Source: Lottia gigantea (taxonomy: Eukaryota; Mollusca; Gastropoda; Lottiidae). Taken from it: a stretch of DNA of 64,000 nucleotides. This document shows positions 33,587 to 44,780 of this stretch, in pieces. The notes under the pieces were generated by a model. The model did no database searches. It was not told the DNA's origin and saw only the letters and a program-made list of their open reading frames with translations. The stretch spans positions 2,590,235-2,654,234 of the forward strand of contig NW_008710370.1 in NCBI RefSeq assembly GCF_000327385.1, read 5' to 3'. Position 1 is the stretch's first letter; the number at the start of each line of letters is the position of its first letter. The translations under genes and the position numbers were made by a program.

Positions 33587-34908
33587 AAAAATTTAAAGCA
33601 GGGGTTTGCGAAAAATACGGAAAATATCATATCTAAGTTGTTATTCTTTTGTTACAAACGAAAGTGTTGTATCTTGTACGTAATATTTACGAAGTATGCT
33701 ATAAGCATACTGTTGTTCTCTACTCCCGATATGTTGTCTACTATCCACTTCAGTATAATAAAAGATTTTCAGCACAATCTGTGACTAAGATACTATTTAT
33801 AGTGACAATCATGCCTTTGTTTCGGTACCAAATCTCAGTCCTCAAGTAATTTAATGAAAGGTGTGATAAATTAACTGTCTCACCCAATAAGTTAAGTTTT
33901 TTTTAATATTAGAAAACAAATTAAAAAAAACTGATCTACTTATGGTCACTTTAGTATATTGTTCCCTGCAGCTAGTATCTGTCAACCAATCAAGATCTTT
34001 TTCAGATTTATTCGTTAGTCGTAGGATATGGATATAAGTTTTCATGTGTTAATCTTTACAGCACTAAATCATTTGATTACTGAAAACTATCCTGAATTAT
34101 TGTCGGGTGCTGCCATGAAGAATTGCTGACTAGGCGACTTGACATGAGCGTGTCACCTGACCATCACTCTCTTTTCCCTTCTATTAGAACTTTGCCATCT
34201 TTACAAGACATTAAGCCTTATTGAAGGCAGAATTAGAAATTTTTTGGATAGTATTTAATTATGTATTCATTTCTCATTTTAAGGCTCAATTATTTCACTA
34301 TGGACATGGAAAAAAAAATTCCGAAATATATTTTTCTTATTTTTCACATTTTCAAAAAATTACGTTCGTTGGGGCTCCTTCGACAAGATATATAAAAACT
34401 ATGGCCTTCTAATTACTCTGCCAGGCCATCCAAGTATGTTTAAAGTTTTGAAAAATTAATGGATCACCTTGACCACCTGATGTTCTCAACAATTTCCTCA
34501 ACATTTTAAATTATTATTCGAACTGGACATATTTTACCCCCTGCCTTTCAAATACATTTTTTCCTGATGATTGCCTTATTGACTTTTGAAATGTAAGATC
34601 ACCTATATATTTCTGTCATATTTTCACAGAATGACAAATCCTAAACAATTCCAAAATCATTAGGAAACATTCACTTCCTGACAGCCATTTTGTGATAATA
34701 ATATTCAACACAGTACTCCAGTAGCTTAGCTCCTCCCACTAGGATAATATTATTTTAGTTTTATACAGAGCTACACTTGACTAACAGCTGAATGTTTCAA
34801 CTTCAAGGGAGGTAATTTAGGAGAGATAAAAATAAATAAAATGAAAGTAAAGGATATAGGTCAAACACACTTCACGGGAGGTTATTGGATAAAAAACCAT
34901 ACATTTCT
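33587..34908. other. Intronic sequence without recognised gene
   Basis: Several short frames (for example 33443-33784 and 34221-34412) have no recognised motif. The region is AT-rich and shows no repeat shared with the rest of the window. Confidence 0.35.
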
Positions 34909-34910
34909 AT

Positions 34911-35902
34911 ATGCCCGCATGAATATGTGGTCGTATATTGTCGTCGCCCCTGTCCGTCGGTCAACATTTCTTGTGAGCACTATAGAGACTACAGTTTTTA
35001 TCTGATTTTGATAAAACTTGGTGTGATGCTTTAGATTGATAAGATCTCGGTCAAGTTCGAATTTGACATATTTTTGATGAACAGTTTTTCAGATATTGCC
35101 CTTGACTTAGAACTCCTTGAAATTTGTTAAAAATTGTTCGTGAGCAGAATTGAAGCTACAGTTTTCATCCGATTCTGATGAAACTTGGTGTGATCATTGG
35201 AATTGATAAGATCTCGGACAAGTTCTAACTTGACGCATTTTCGATGAAAGGTTTTTGAGCTATTGCCCTTGACTTTGTTAAAATGCGTCGAAATTTGTTA
35301 AAAATAGTTTGTGAGCAGGATTGAAGCTACAGTTTTCAACCGATTCTGATGAAACTTGGTGTAATCATTGGAATTGATAAGATCTCGGACAAGTTCTAAC
35401 TTGACGCATTTTCAATGAACTGTTTGTGAGTTATTGCCCTTGACTTTGTAAAAACGCGTCAATATTTGTTAAAAATAGTTTGTGAGCAGGATTGAAGCTA
35501 CAGTTTTCAACCGATTCTGATGAAACTTGATGTGATCATTGGAATTGAAAAGATTTCAGACAAGTTCTAACTTGATGCATTTTTGATGAAGGTTTTTGAG
35601 TTATTGCCCTTGACTTAGGAAAAATGGGTCAAAATTTGTTTGTGAACACAATAGAGACTACAGTTTTGAAATGATTTTAATAAAATTTAGTGTGATCATT
35701 TATATTGATAAGATCATGGACAAGTTTGAACTTGATGAGTTTTCGATGAACGATTTTTGGGTTGACTAAGGAAAAACGCATCAAAATTTTTTTTTGCCCT
35801 TGATTAGAGCTGTGTGATTTAATTGTTTGTTGTATTTGGGTTATTGATACTGATTTTAAAAAAAATTGTGGAATTACTCAGCATAAATAACTGGCATATG
35901 TA
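34911..35902 (+). mobile_element. HINE class 1 copy cut at its 3' side by a MITE
   Basis: Starts ATGCCCGCATGAATATGTGGTCG and has five monomers (GATCTCGG near 35042, 35211, 35381, with variants near 35553 and 35710). The distal core runs to CAGCATAAATAACTGGCATATG, exactly where other copies have the TA microsatellite. There a TA-target MITE is inserted (35905), and the remaining 3' end of the HINE is not found beyond it. Confidence 0.8.
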
Positions 35903-35904
35903 TA

Positions 35905-36557
35905 CAGTCGAATAACCTAATTTCGTGCATTTCCGAAAATGATTGATAATTTACATGTGCGACCTATGCATTTGCTTGTTTTGATAAACATGGGTTACTT
36001 GTACAATGTCAGCTAGCAGAATGAATCCAGTAGTTTCAAGCAAGTTAAAATGTTTTAATGTCTACTTTGACAAATACAAAACGGCGGATTTCCCTTATTA
36101 CCAAATGTCACAATTTTTTGTTGAGTTGGTTACTCATGAAATATGGGTCAAAGTGAGGGATCTATAAACAAAATCGAAACAAACCAATTTTAATTATTGT
36201 GTAGAATATCTGAGGAAATAGTTGTTAACGTGACTTCATTCGTTGGACTACATTCTAGCAGATGACACTTAGAATTCCGATTACAGCTAGGGATTATAAG
36301 GAAATTCGGCCGATAAAAAATTGTGACGTTTTAGTAATAACTGAAATCCGCCATTTTGTATTTGTCAAAGGATACATTAATACATTTTACCTTGATTGAA
36401 ACTACTGGATTCATTCTACTAGCTGATATTGTACAAAAAACCCATGTTAATCAAAACAAGAAAATGCGGAGGTCATGTGAGGTCGCACATGTAAATTATT
36501 AATCCTTTCTGGAAATGCACTATAAATAGGTTAGCACGAAATTAGGTTACTTGACTG
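35905..36557. mobile_element. Tc1/mariner-like MITE with long inverted arms
   Basis: CAGTCGAATAACCTAATTTCGTG at left and CACGAAATTAGGTTACTTGACTG at right, flanked by TA on both sides. Inverted similarity extends about 200 bp inward (AATTTACATGTGCGACCT, AGAATGAATCCAGTAGTTTCAA, GACAAATACAAAACGGCGGAT). CAGT ends and TA duplication are typical of Tc1/mariner. About 653 bp and non-coding. It is inserted in the TA tract of the preceding HINE. Confidence 0.75.
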
Positions 36558-36918
36558 TATATGAGCTGACTTTAATGCAAAATGGTGGTAACAACAACTG
36601 GCATGTGATACATCATGTGATAGGTATAAAGTGGACTGACTGATTAAAGGGAGGTAACACATTTTTAAGACATAAGGCTACAGACCAATAAGACACATCA
36701 TGACAGCTCTGGAGCAATATTTGCAATTCTAGAGGGCAAGAATTACTCATTCTAACAGCTTCATCTAAGGTTGCCAGTTTCTCTTCAAAAAGTATGAATT
36801 TGGCAGAGTGGTTAAAATATTGATAAAAATTAGGCCTATGAGTAAAATGAGAGTATTTTTCATTACTATTGAAAACATATCACAGGACTAATTCAGGGAT
36901 ATTCTTTCTATCTTTCAG
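36558..36918 (+). other. Intron end upstream of PLC linker exon
   Basis: Unique AT-rich sequence leading to the TTCTTTCTATCTTTCAG acceptor of the next phospholipase C exon. Nothing else was recognised. Confidence 0.4.
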
Positions 36919-37038
36919 GGCAGCTAGAAATGTTTCAAAAGGGATTAATGCAGCAGATGAATGAGGATGGTGAAAACATAATAGATTTAGAGCCAAACAT
37001 ACCTAGTAATGTGGAAGGCGAGGAGGGATCATTAAATG
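36919..37038 (+). CDS. PLCB4: Phospholipase C beta, X-Y linker exon 1
   Basis: A 120-bp exon with a strong polypyrimidine acceptor and a GTAAAA donor. With the single base carried over from 9714 it begins R-QLEMFQKGLMQQMNEDGEN, continuing the PEVEK(K)QLEALKxMMEAGE pattern of PLCB4 proteins. It then enters an acidic stretch (DLEPNIPSNVEGEEGS), as expected for the X-Y linker that autoinhibits the active site. It ends with one base of an aspartate codon. It is separated from the previous exon by 27.2 kb of repeat-filled intron. No disruption. Confidence 0.9.
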
Positions 37039-37461
37039 GTAAAAATATTTTATATAATTGTTAAATATACGGTTTTTCTAAATTTGCTTTGTGCATAATA
37101 GAAAACTTTGCATAGTTCAAAGATTTAATATTCAAAGAACATTAAGATCTTCACTCATGTATCCCAAAAACAAAGAAGTTTTTTGTTGGAATTAGGAACG
37201 GAACTGGTCCTGCACTCCTCAAACCCTCTTTCAAACCAGTGGCACAATGCCTGATCCTGCCAACATACGTTCCAAGGTTCAGAATGCTGTGAATTGCAAG
37301 GAAATAAACGAGAGAAAAACAAAAACCTACACCCTAACAAATTACATGAGTTGTGGATAGAGTGGAGTTCGTAATAAAAACTCCCTATCTGCAGCGACTC
37401 AAGCCAAAAATTTTATATTTGATAAGACCCTGATGAAATGACTGAATCATACAGACATGTA

Positions 37462-38212
37462 AGATAGCTTGCCAGGCAAGGTTATATATGGCCACTGGCA
37501 GCTTTGATTTTAAATAAAAATATTTGGCAGTACAGTAACAATTACCAGTATGAAACATTTAACCTTCAGACATATTCTTCTTTTGAACTTTTTGAGGCAA
37601 TACTGAATAATATTATCAAAATCTGTCTAGAATTGTGCCTTCTCAAGAACAAGGGCAACAACTCATACTAAATGTTTTTCAATTTTTCTGATTTTCGATA
37701 GGGTTTATCCTCGGGTGAGTACAAACACTCACACCAAGTTTCATCAAAATCTGTCAAGAATTGTGCCATCGGCAGTGTTTACAAGCTAAAATTGAACGCT
37801 TTTTCAAGAACATGGGCAATAACTTATACTAAATATTTTTCGATTCTTCTGATTTAAAAAGGCTTGTAGTCATGATACAGGGTGCAGTTTTTATCTGATC
37901 TCAATGAAACTTGGTATGCATGTATATATGGACAATATCTCAGTCAAGTTGAAATTGGTAACAATCGGGTGAACGGATTTGGAGTTATTGCCCTTGAATT
38001 AATTCAATGCGTCTAATTTGGCTTGTAGGCCTGATAGAGAATACATTTTTTATATGATCTTGATGAAACTTGGTATGAGATCTCTGTAAATCTTGAAATT
38101 AGTAAAAATAGGATGATTGGTTTCACATATTAAACCACTACAGACTTTGTTACTTTGTTATCATTTCTGACAGCTGGTAGTGGGCATTTGTTACCTCGCT
38201 TGGAAGTGATAT
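37462..38212. mobile_element. HINE class 2 (reversed) joined to class 1 fragment
   Basis: From 37462 a reversed class 2 tail (GATAGCTTGCCAGGCAAGG) and about two reversed monomers reach about 37860. From there a + oriented class 1-like fragment continues (ACAGGGTGCAGTTTTTATC, GGATTTGGAGTTATTGCCC) and ends in CTGACAGCTGGTAGTGGGCATTTGTTACC near 38212. Both parts are diverged. Confidence 0.65.
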
Positions 38213-38788
38213 TATGCTATTTCTATAACATGACATCAAATCAGTATTACTTTCCTTATAAAGGTCCCAGGGAGGTACAATTGGTTTGCAAATAAACAGA
38301 GATAATTGAATTTAGAATTCTCATGTTATTAAGATTGACGGATAGCTTTTACTCTGCATACCATCTGATTTTTAATTGAATCAAATTTATTCTTGTTACG
38401 AGGACACTACTCTTTCATTACAAATACATATTTATATATTTATGGGATATAAATGCTTTAAATACACAGTAACAGTTTACTAATGTCAACTCAGAGAAAA
38501 AACATTCAGAGGTAACTCTTGTTAACATTATAAACTGAAACAAGATTAGGATACTCTAAAATAAATGAATCAATTCATCAATTTTATTTAGTCCGTTCAA
38601 TGCATAAATAACAATATTTCTTGTAAATTAATAAAGTTAACAATGTCAATAAATTTACCAGGAAATTGACACATATGACTAAATAGTACTATTTCAATAT
38701 TAAAAAAAAACAATCAAATTGGACATAAAATTATGAAATCTTCAAATAGCAATATTAATCAGTTTATGCATTAAGATTTTCAAACTTT
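38213..38788. other. Intronic sequence without recognised gene
   Basis: AT-rich, no recognisable coding frame or element end. Confidence 0.35.
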
Positions 38789-38795
38789 GTTTATC

Positions 38796-41700
38796 CATAC
38801 ATGTGTAATCTACGGATGATGTCGGCGTTTCTACTGCTTTTGCATGTTGTCCATCGCTCTACCGACAGGATACCCAATTCTACCGATTTTTTTGTTTTTT
38901 TCCTGACTAAATTTTCACGGGACCTACCGATTTACTGTCCAATTCTCTACCATAGATCAACAAAATATCTATCATATCTTTTACAATAAACTTTACGGTA
39001 GCCCTACTTCTACTAAAAAACGAAACCGTGAAGTCTTCATAGATTTAATACCGTCAATCTGCAAGGTCTATAATAGGCCTATATAACATAGACGTCGTTT
39101 CAGAAATCTTTGTTATTATCCGTAGATTATCATATGCGACTGGATGTCTAATTGTTATGTAAACACAAAATTCGTTTCATTAAATTGTTTTGTAATTTTA
39201 CTGTAGCCTGTGAACATTCATTTTTTGCCTGCTAAACTGGCTTACTTATTGTAAGTCTTTCCATATCTGAAGAGTGTCGAAAAGGAAGCGGTAAATTCAG
39301 TTCAATACTTCGTAAGAGTGTTGTAGGAAAATTATTTAATGATCGGACTGGAGATATTGAAGATGTCATGAATTACACCAAAAGTAACATTGCCAGTACA
39401 TATTATTTACTAAATATTGCTTTCAGGACATAATGATTTTTATACCCCCACATGGAAATGTAGACGTATATTGCCATCGCCCCTACACTCTACTAGTCAC
39501 AATTCTGTACGGATTTTGACAAAACTTGCTGAAATTGTTTATTATCACCCATGGATGAACCCCATCGAAAATTGGTAAAATCGAAAAATATCTAATATGA
39601 GTAATTGCCCTTGTTCTTCAAAACGCGTTCGATTTTTAACTCATGAACTCTACAAGTCACAATTCTTTATGGAATTTGATGAAACTTGCTGAAATTGTTT
39701 ATTATCACTAAAGGATGAACCCTATTGAAAATCAATTTAAATCGAAAAATATTTGATATGAATTATTGCCTTTGTTCTTGAAAACACATTCGATTTTTAT
39801 ACGGCCACATGAAATGGGGGGCGAATATTGCTGTCACCCATGTCCGTCCGTCGGTCCGTCCACAATTACTCGTGAACACTCTACAAGGCACAATTCTTGA
39901 CTGATTTCGACGAAACTTGGTATGGTTGTTTGTAATCAACCAAGAATGAACCCTATTGAAAATCAGAAAAATCGAAAAATATTTATTATGAGTTATTGCC
40001 CTTGCTCTTGAAATGCTCGTAAACACTCTAGAAGTGCAATTCATGACAGATTTTGATGAAACTTGTTGTGAGTGTTTGTTATCACCCAAGGATGAGCCCT
40101 ATTTAAAATCAGAAAGATCGATTAGTATGAGTTATTGCCCTTGTTCTTGAAAACGTGTTCAATTTTAGCTTTTAAACACTCTAGAAGGCAAAATTCTTGA
40201 TGGATTTTGACGAAACTTGGTGTGAGTGTTTGTAATCACTCAAGGATAAAGCCTATTGAAAATCAGGAGAATCGAAAAATATTGAGTATGAGTTACTGCC
40301 CTTGTTCTTGAAAACTCGTTCAATTTGTAGCTCGTAAAAACTCTAGAAGGCATGATTTTTGACTTTGACAAAACTTGGTTTTATTATTCAGTACCGCGCT
40401 GAAGATTGAATATTTGTCTTCTAGAGTTTTCACGAGCTAAAGATTGAACACGTTTTCAAGAACAAGGGCAATAACTCATACTCAATATTATTCAGTAACG
40501 CCCTAAAGAGTTCAAAAGAAGTGTATGACTTAAGGTTGAATATTTCATACTGGTGATTGTTACTGTACTGCTAAATATTTTTGTTCAAAATCAAGCTGCC
40601 AGTGGGCGTATATTTCACAATTCTTTACGGTATTTTGACAAAACCTCCTGAAATCTTTTATTCTTGCCTTTTTGTACGCCAACATGAAATGTGGAGCGTA
40701 TATTGCCGTCACCCATGTCCGCTGGTCGGTCCGTCTCTCGGTCCATCCATCCACAATTGCTCGTAAACACTCTACATCGCACAATTCTTAACTGATTTTG
40801 ACGAAACTTGGTGTGAGCGTTTGTGAACACCCAAGGACAAACTCAATTGAAAATCAGAAAAATATTAAGTATGAGTTATTTACCTTGTTCTTGATTAGCT
40901 CATAAACACTCAAGAAGTCACAATTATTGACCGATTTTGATGAAACTTGGTTTGAGTATTTGTATAACCCAAGGATAAACCTTATCGAAAATCAGAAAAG
41001 GACAAAAATATTAAGAAAGAGTTATTGCCATTGTTTTTGAAAACGCGTTCAAATTTAGCTCCTAAAACTCTAAAAGACACAATTCTTGATGGATTTTTAT
41101 GAAACTTGGTGTGATTAATACTGGTAATCACTCAAGGATGAGGCCTATTGAAAACCAAAATAATCTGAAATTGTTTTAGTATGAGTTATTGCCCTTGTAC
41201 TTGAAAACAGGTTCAAATTTTAGATTGTTAGTACTCAGTTGAAGGCATTATTTTAATGGCTTTTGACATGATGTGAGTGTTTGTTATCATTAATTAATAA
41301 GATGTATGCTGGTCTTCTCTTAATCACATTCATAATCATAAATGAAATATACGAGGAAGAAATGTGAAATGTTCATATAGGTACGGCCAAATATTCTTAT
41401 TTGAAATCAAAGCTGCCAGTGGGCGTATATTACCTTGCCTGGCAAGCTATCTTGTAATATAATATTACATGTATGATGTAGGCCTACCGGTAACTAATTA
41501 AGAGGGCTGGGAATGGGATCATGCATGCTTTCTTGTTTTCACTTCACATCATTTCACCTTGACATTATTTTTGATTTAATCATTACCGAAGAACGATAAT
41601 ATTGAATTTTTTTGGGCCCCTAAACTTGAAATATCAGACAATAGTTCTAGAATTATTTCTCTGGGTAGGCCTCTCTCAATTATACATTTGTTCATTTTAA

Positions 41701-41908
41701 TTTAGTTCACTATGTCATGTAAGCCTATGATCAATTTAATTAATTTACAAGGTTTAAGGCTTATTTATTTGAGTTTCAAAATCATGACTTTACGCGTTTT
41801 GGAAAAATCTCCCGACTTTTCACCAAATCTCCAGATATTTCAAGGCAAATCTCCAGATATTTCAAGGCAAATCTCCAGATTTTTTTTCCTGATCTGTACA
41901 CATGTATG
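38796..41908. mobile_element. TIR element Z, copy 1 (split by HINEs)
   Basis: Ends CATACATGTGTA and TACACATGTATG are perfect inverts, flanked by GTTTATC on both sides (38789-38795 and 41909-41915). Outside the HINE block (39442-41453) the sequence is co-linear with copy 2 at 54228-60913: GTTGTCCATCGCTCTACCG, AATTTTCACGGGACCTAC, ATAACATAGACGTCGTTTCAG and CATTGCCAGTACATATTATT on the left; ATGTATGATGTAGGCCTACC, TTTTTGGGCCCCTAAA and CAAGGCAAATCTCC on the right. About 1.1 kb without the insertion. No transposase, so it is a non-autonomous DNA transposon. A 7- or 8-bp duplication suggests hAT or P superfamily. Confidence 0.75.
39442..41453 (+). mobile_element. HINE class 2 cluster, nested copies
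   Basis: The outer copy starts ATACCCCCACATGGAAATG after GATTTTT. A second head (ATACGGCCACATGAAATGGGG) begins at 39799 inside one of its monomers, runs to a tail ending near 40612 (AAGCTGCCAGTGGGCGTATA), and the interrupted outer monomer then resumes (TTCACAATTCTTTACGG). A third head (GTACGCCAACATGAAATGTGG) starts at 40674. The whole ends in GCCAGTGGGCGTATATTACCTTGCCTGGCAAGCTATCTT at 41453. Comparison with the uninterrupted site in element Z copy 2 fixes the outer borders. Confidence 0.8.
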
Positions 41909-41915
41909 GTTTATC

Positions 41916-43115
41916 TGCAATCATATCATAATGCATATCATGTAAGGTATAAATTACAACATAATGATATAGAACATACAAATTTAATTAATAATAACAT
42001 TCCATATGGAAAAACCTCAATTAAATACAATACAGTTTACATTTCATTCATAACCTGAGTGTGATATGACCCAAAACATGGAGCTGGATGAAATGCAGGT
42101 TGGATACACATGTCTTACAACTTTACTTTCAAACTATGCATTTTTTGACACAAACTTATCAGGTATATGTTAAGCCTTTGTAGAGGTGGTTGAGTTGATG
42201 GTCTGCCTTGTTTGGTAGTTGGTTGCTCATCATTCATCTGTACATTGCTCATCATTCATCTGTACGTTCAAAACCAAACCTGCAACAAGGCAACAACTTT
42301 ACTGAAGAAAGTTATTTTCTGAGCTTCAGAAGCTTTAGTTTAAGAAATACTGCAATGTTACAACCTAAAATCCCTATAGCTACATTTTGTGTTTGATTGT
42401 GATCATTGGTTAAATGAACATGGTTTTTCTCCAGGGCAAGTAAACCTTCATATTGTGATTTCAATAATCGATGTTACATCCTTAAAGCCTTTTTTCCCTT
42501 GATTTATCTCATGAGTTGGTATAAATTTATAATCTCATGAGAAAAGGGCTTTTATGTTTAAGTTCTTATTTGATTTACGAAAGTCCATGACTTAAATTTT
42601 TATCTGCAGATTCAACTGCATTTGGAATTTTATATATGATAGAACTTGAGAAATTTTGTCCAGAGTGGATAAAGTAAAGTCTTGGTTATTCATTTGAATT
42701 GCTTTGCTGTGTAGCAGGAGGGATGGAATGACTCACTGAACAGTCACAGAACACAACTGGAACAATGTGAAACCTGTGGTCATACATGTGTACAGGTCAG
42801 GAAAAAAAATCATGATTGGCTTGTTTGTAACACCTGTTGATTCTAATCCAACAATGATCTCAGTGTTCCATACTCTGGCACTGAACTCTCTTCTGTTGCC
42901 AACCGGCCCTTCCACAATGCTCATCAGCAGTCTAGTGTTGAAGCTAAATTTCAATACGTTTAGTAACATTGAAATAACTTACAAATTACAATGACAAAAC
43001 AGACAAGCAAATGTTCCTGTTTATTAAATATCCATAACCCAATTATCTATCTCAAGTCAATGAGTCTGACTGGCTCCTAACCTAGTGACTAACAATACAC
43101 ATGAAATAATATATA
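41916..43115. other. Intronic sequence; short direct repeats only
   Basis: No coding frame recognised; the overlapping frames at 42733-42994 on both strands lack motifs. A 22-bp duplication (TGCTCATCATTCATCTGTAC) lies at about 42226-42270. Confidence 0.35.
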
Positions 43116-43934
43116 CAGTGGTGTAACCTATTTTCGTGGATATAAGGATTCAACACCAAATTTCGTCAAAGTTGAAAAAACGAAAAAAAACTTTTAAGTC
43201 TTAGATGTTTCCTCAGATATTCTACAAAATAATTAAAATTGGTTTATTTAGATTTTCTTTATGAATCCTTTACTTTGACCCATATTTCATGAGCAACCAA
43301 CTCGGCAACGGCGGCAGAATGCCTCACCTATTTTCGTGTACAATGTTTGATCTATAAATAAGTCTAGAAAAACACGTTGTATGGATACCGGCTGGTATAA
43401 TTAACTTCTCTTAGTATTTATCTTTAATATCAATTCATTATAACTTGTGACAATTCCTTCAAAGAACCGTGATTTATAACAAAAATAGTGACTGACAAAA
43501 TACGTAGCGTGATTTATTGCTAAAAGTCACCGAAACAACATAAGAATATGGTCCACTTTGTGTTCCATAGAAATTTTCTGCGGACATGGAATCCGCTAGT
43601 TGATCACGTGACTTCATTCGTTGGACTACACTCTAGCAGACGACACTTGGAATTCCGATTACTGCTTGGGATTATAAGGAAATTCGGCCGATAAAATATG
43701 GTGACGTTTGGTAATAACTGAAATCCGCCATTTTGTATTTGTCAAAGTATACATTAGTACATTTTACCTTGATTGAAACTACTGAATTCATTCTACTAGC
43801 TGACATTGTAGAAAAAACCCATGTTTATCAAAACAAACTAATGCGGAGGTTGCGTAAGGTCGCTCATGTAAATTATTGAACATTTCCGGAAATCCACGAA
43901 TAATAGGTTTCCACAAAATTAGGTTACTTGACTG
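43116..43934. mobile_element. Tc1/mariner-like MITE, second full copy
   Basis: CAGTGGTGTAACCTATTTTCG at left, AATTAGGTTACTTGACTG at right, TA on both sides. The right 350 bp resemble the right half of the MITE at 35905 (GACTTCATTCGTTGGACTAC, AAATTCGGCCGATAAAAT). The left 430 bp instead match, in reverse, the fragment at 4948-5477. The family therefore has at least two kinds of left arm. About 819 bp, non-coding. Confidence 0.72.
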
Positions 43935-44334
43935 TAGTATATTTACAGAAATCCTCCACATTCAGTGTTCACATATAAATTTGCCTCACAGACATATGAC
44001 TTTTTTTTTTAAAGTATTCTCACCACACGTTATACTAGATCTGTCAGTGAATTCATACAGTCTATCAGTTTTAGTTATTTTTTCCATTTCACTTTTTATA
44101 ACCTTACCGCTCACTTTTGACACATTGACACCTGTCAATGAAAATTGGCTGCATTGGCTATGTGGATAAAATGAGGGTAATGCTGTTATTTATACTCAAT
44201 TTTATAGCCAATTGCTCTAATAAAAAGGTTATTGAATAGTTTGATGAACACAACTATTTCTGAACATGATTTATTTTTATTATTTTAAAGCTACAGTAAA
44301 TGAAGAATAAATGTTTTAATGTAATCAATTACAG
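43935..44334 (+). other. Intron end upstream of second PLC linker exon
   Basis: AT-rich unique sequence ending in AATGTAATCAATTACAG, the acceptor of the following exon. A 97-codon + frame at 43876-44169 crosses the MITE border and is not considered a gene. Confidence 0.4.
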
Positions 44335-44480
44335 ATACAGTAATAATAACACCACCAGTTATCAATGTTGAAGGCCAGGATACTGATGCACATCCAGAAT
44401 TACATATTGGCAAAGTACATGTACCAACCTGTGAGATAGAGGATACATCTGAAATAGATACTGATGACTTAACTACCAAG
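44335..44480 (+). CDS. PLCB4: Phospholipase C beta, X-Y linker exon 2
   Basis: A 146-bp exon; its first two bases complete the aspartate codon begun at 37038, giving SLN-DTVIITPPVINVEGQDTD. The rest is a low-complexity acidic sequence with CEIEDTSEIDTDDLTTK before a GTAAAA donor, ending in phase 0. The sequence is poorly conserved in the family, so assignment rests on splice phase, position after the first linker exon, strand and composition. The next expected exon (start of the Y box, with a HPEYKFG-like or TTNIHPYLS-like motif) was not found in the remaining 19.5 kb. A piggyBac element begins only 78 bp into the following intron. Confidence 0.78.
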
Positions 44481-44780
44481 GTAAAAAATATAAATATCAG
44501 AGCTGACTTATAACTATTTGTATTTTGTATGATTTTATGGTATCGTAAAAAAATAAATTTAACAATTAGACCCTGAAATGCCGCAAAACTGGCTTGACGT
44601 AATGGTAAGTAGTCCCGAAATGTCGGTTTTGCTGCTTTCGGTCGGGTCGATTAGACTTAGTCCCTCATAGCAACAAACCAAACTCTCGTCGCTTGTTTTC
44701 TGTCAACAAGTTATGGCGATGTCCTATCATTAATTTCTTCTTTGACATCTAAATGACTATGTCCAACGGAGGCACTTGCT

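Noticed and set aside
40560-40830. Overlapping frames on both strands in the HINE head region
   Set aside because: Repeat heads with CCGTC runs are low in stops; no protein similarity is seen.
42733-42994. Overlapping 78- and 75-codon frames on opposite strands
   Set aside because: Neither shows a domain or splice-site support; not enough for a gene call.
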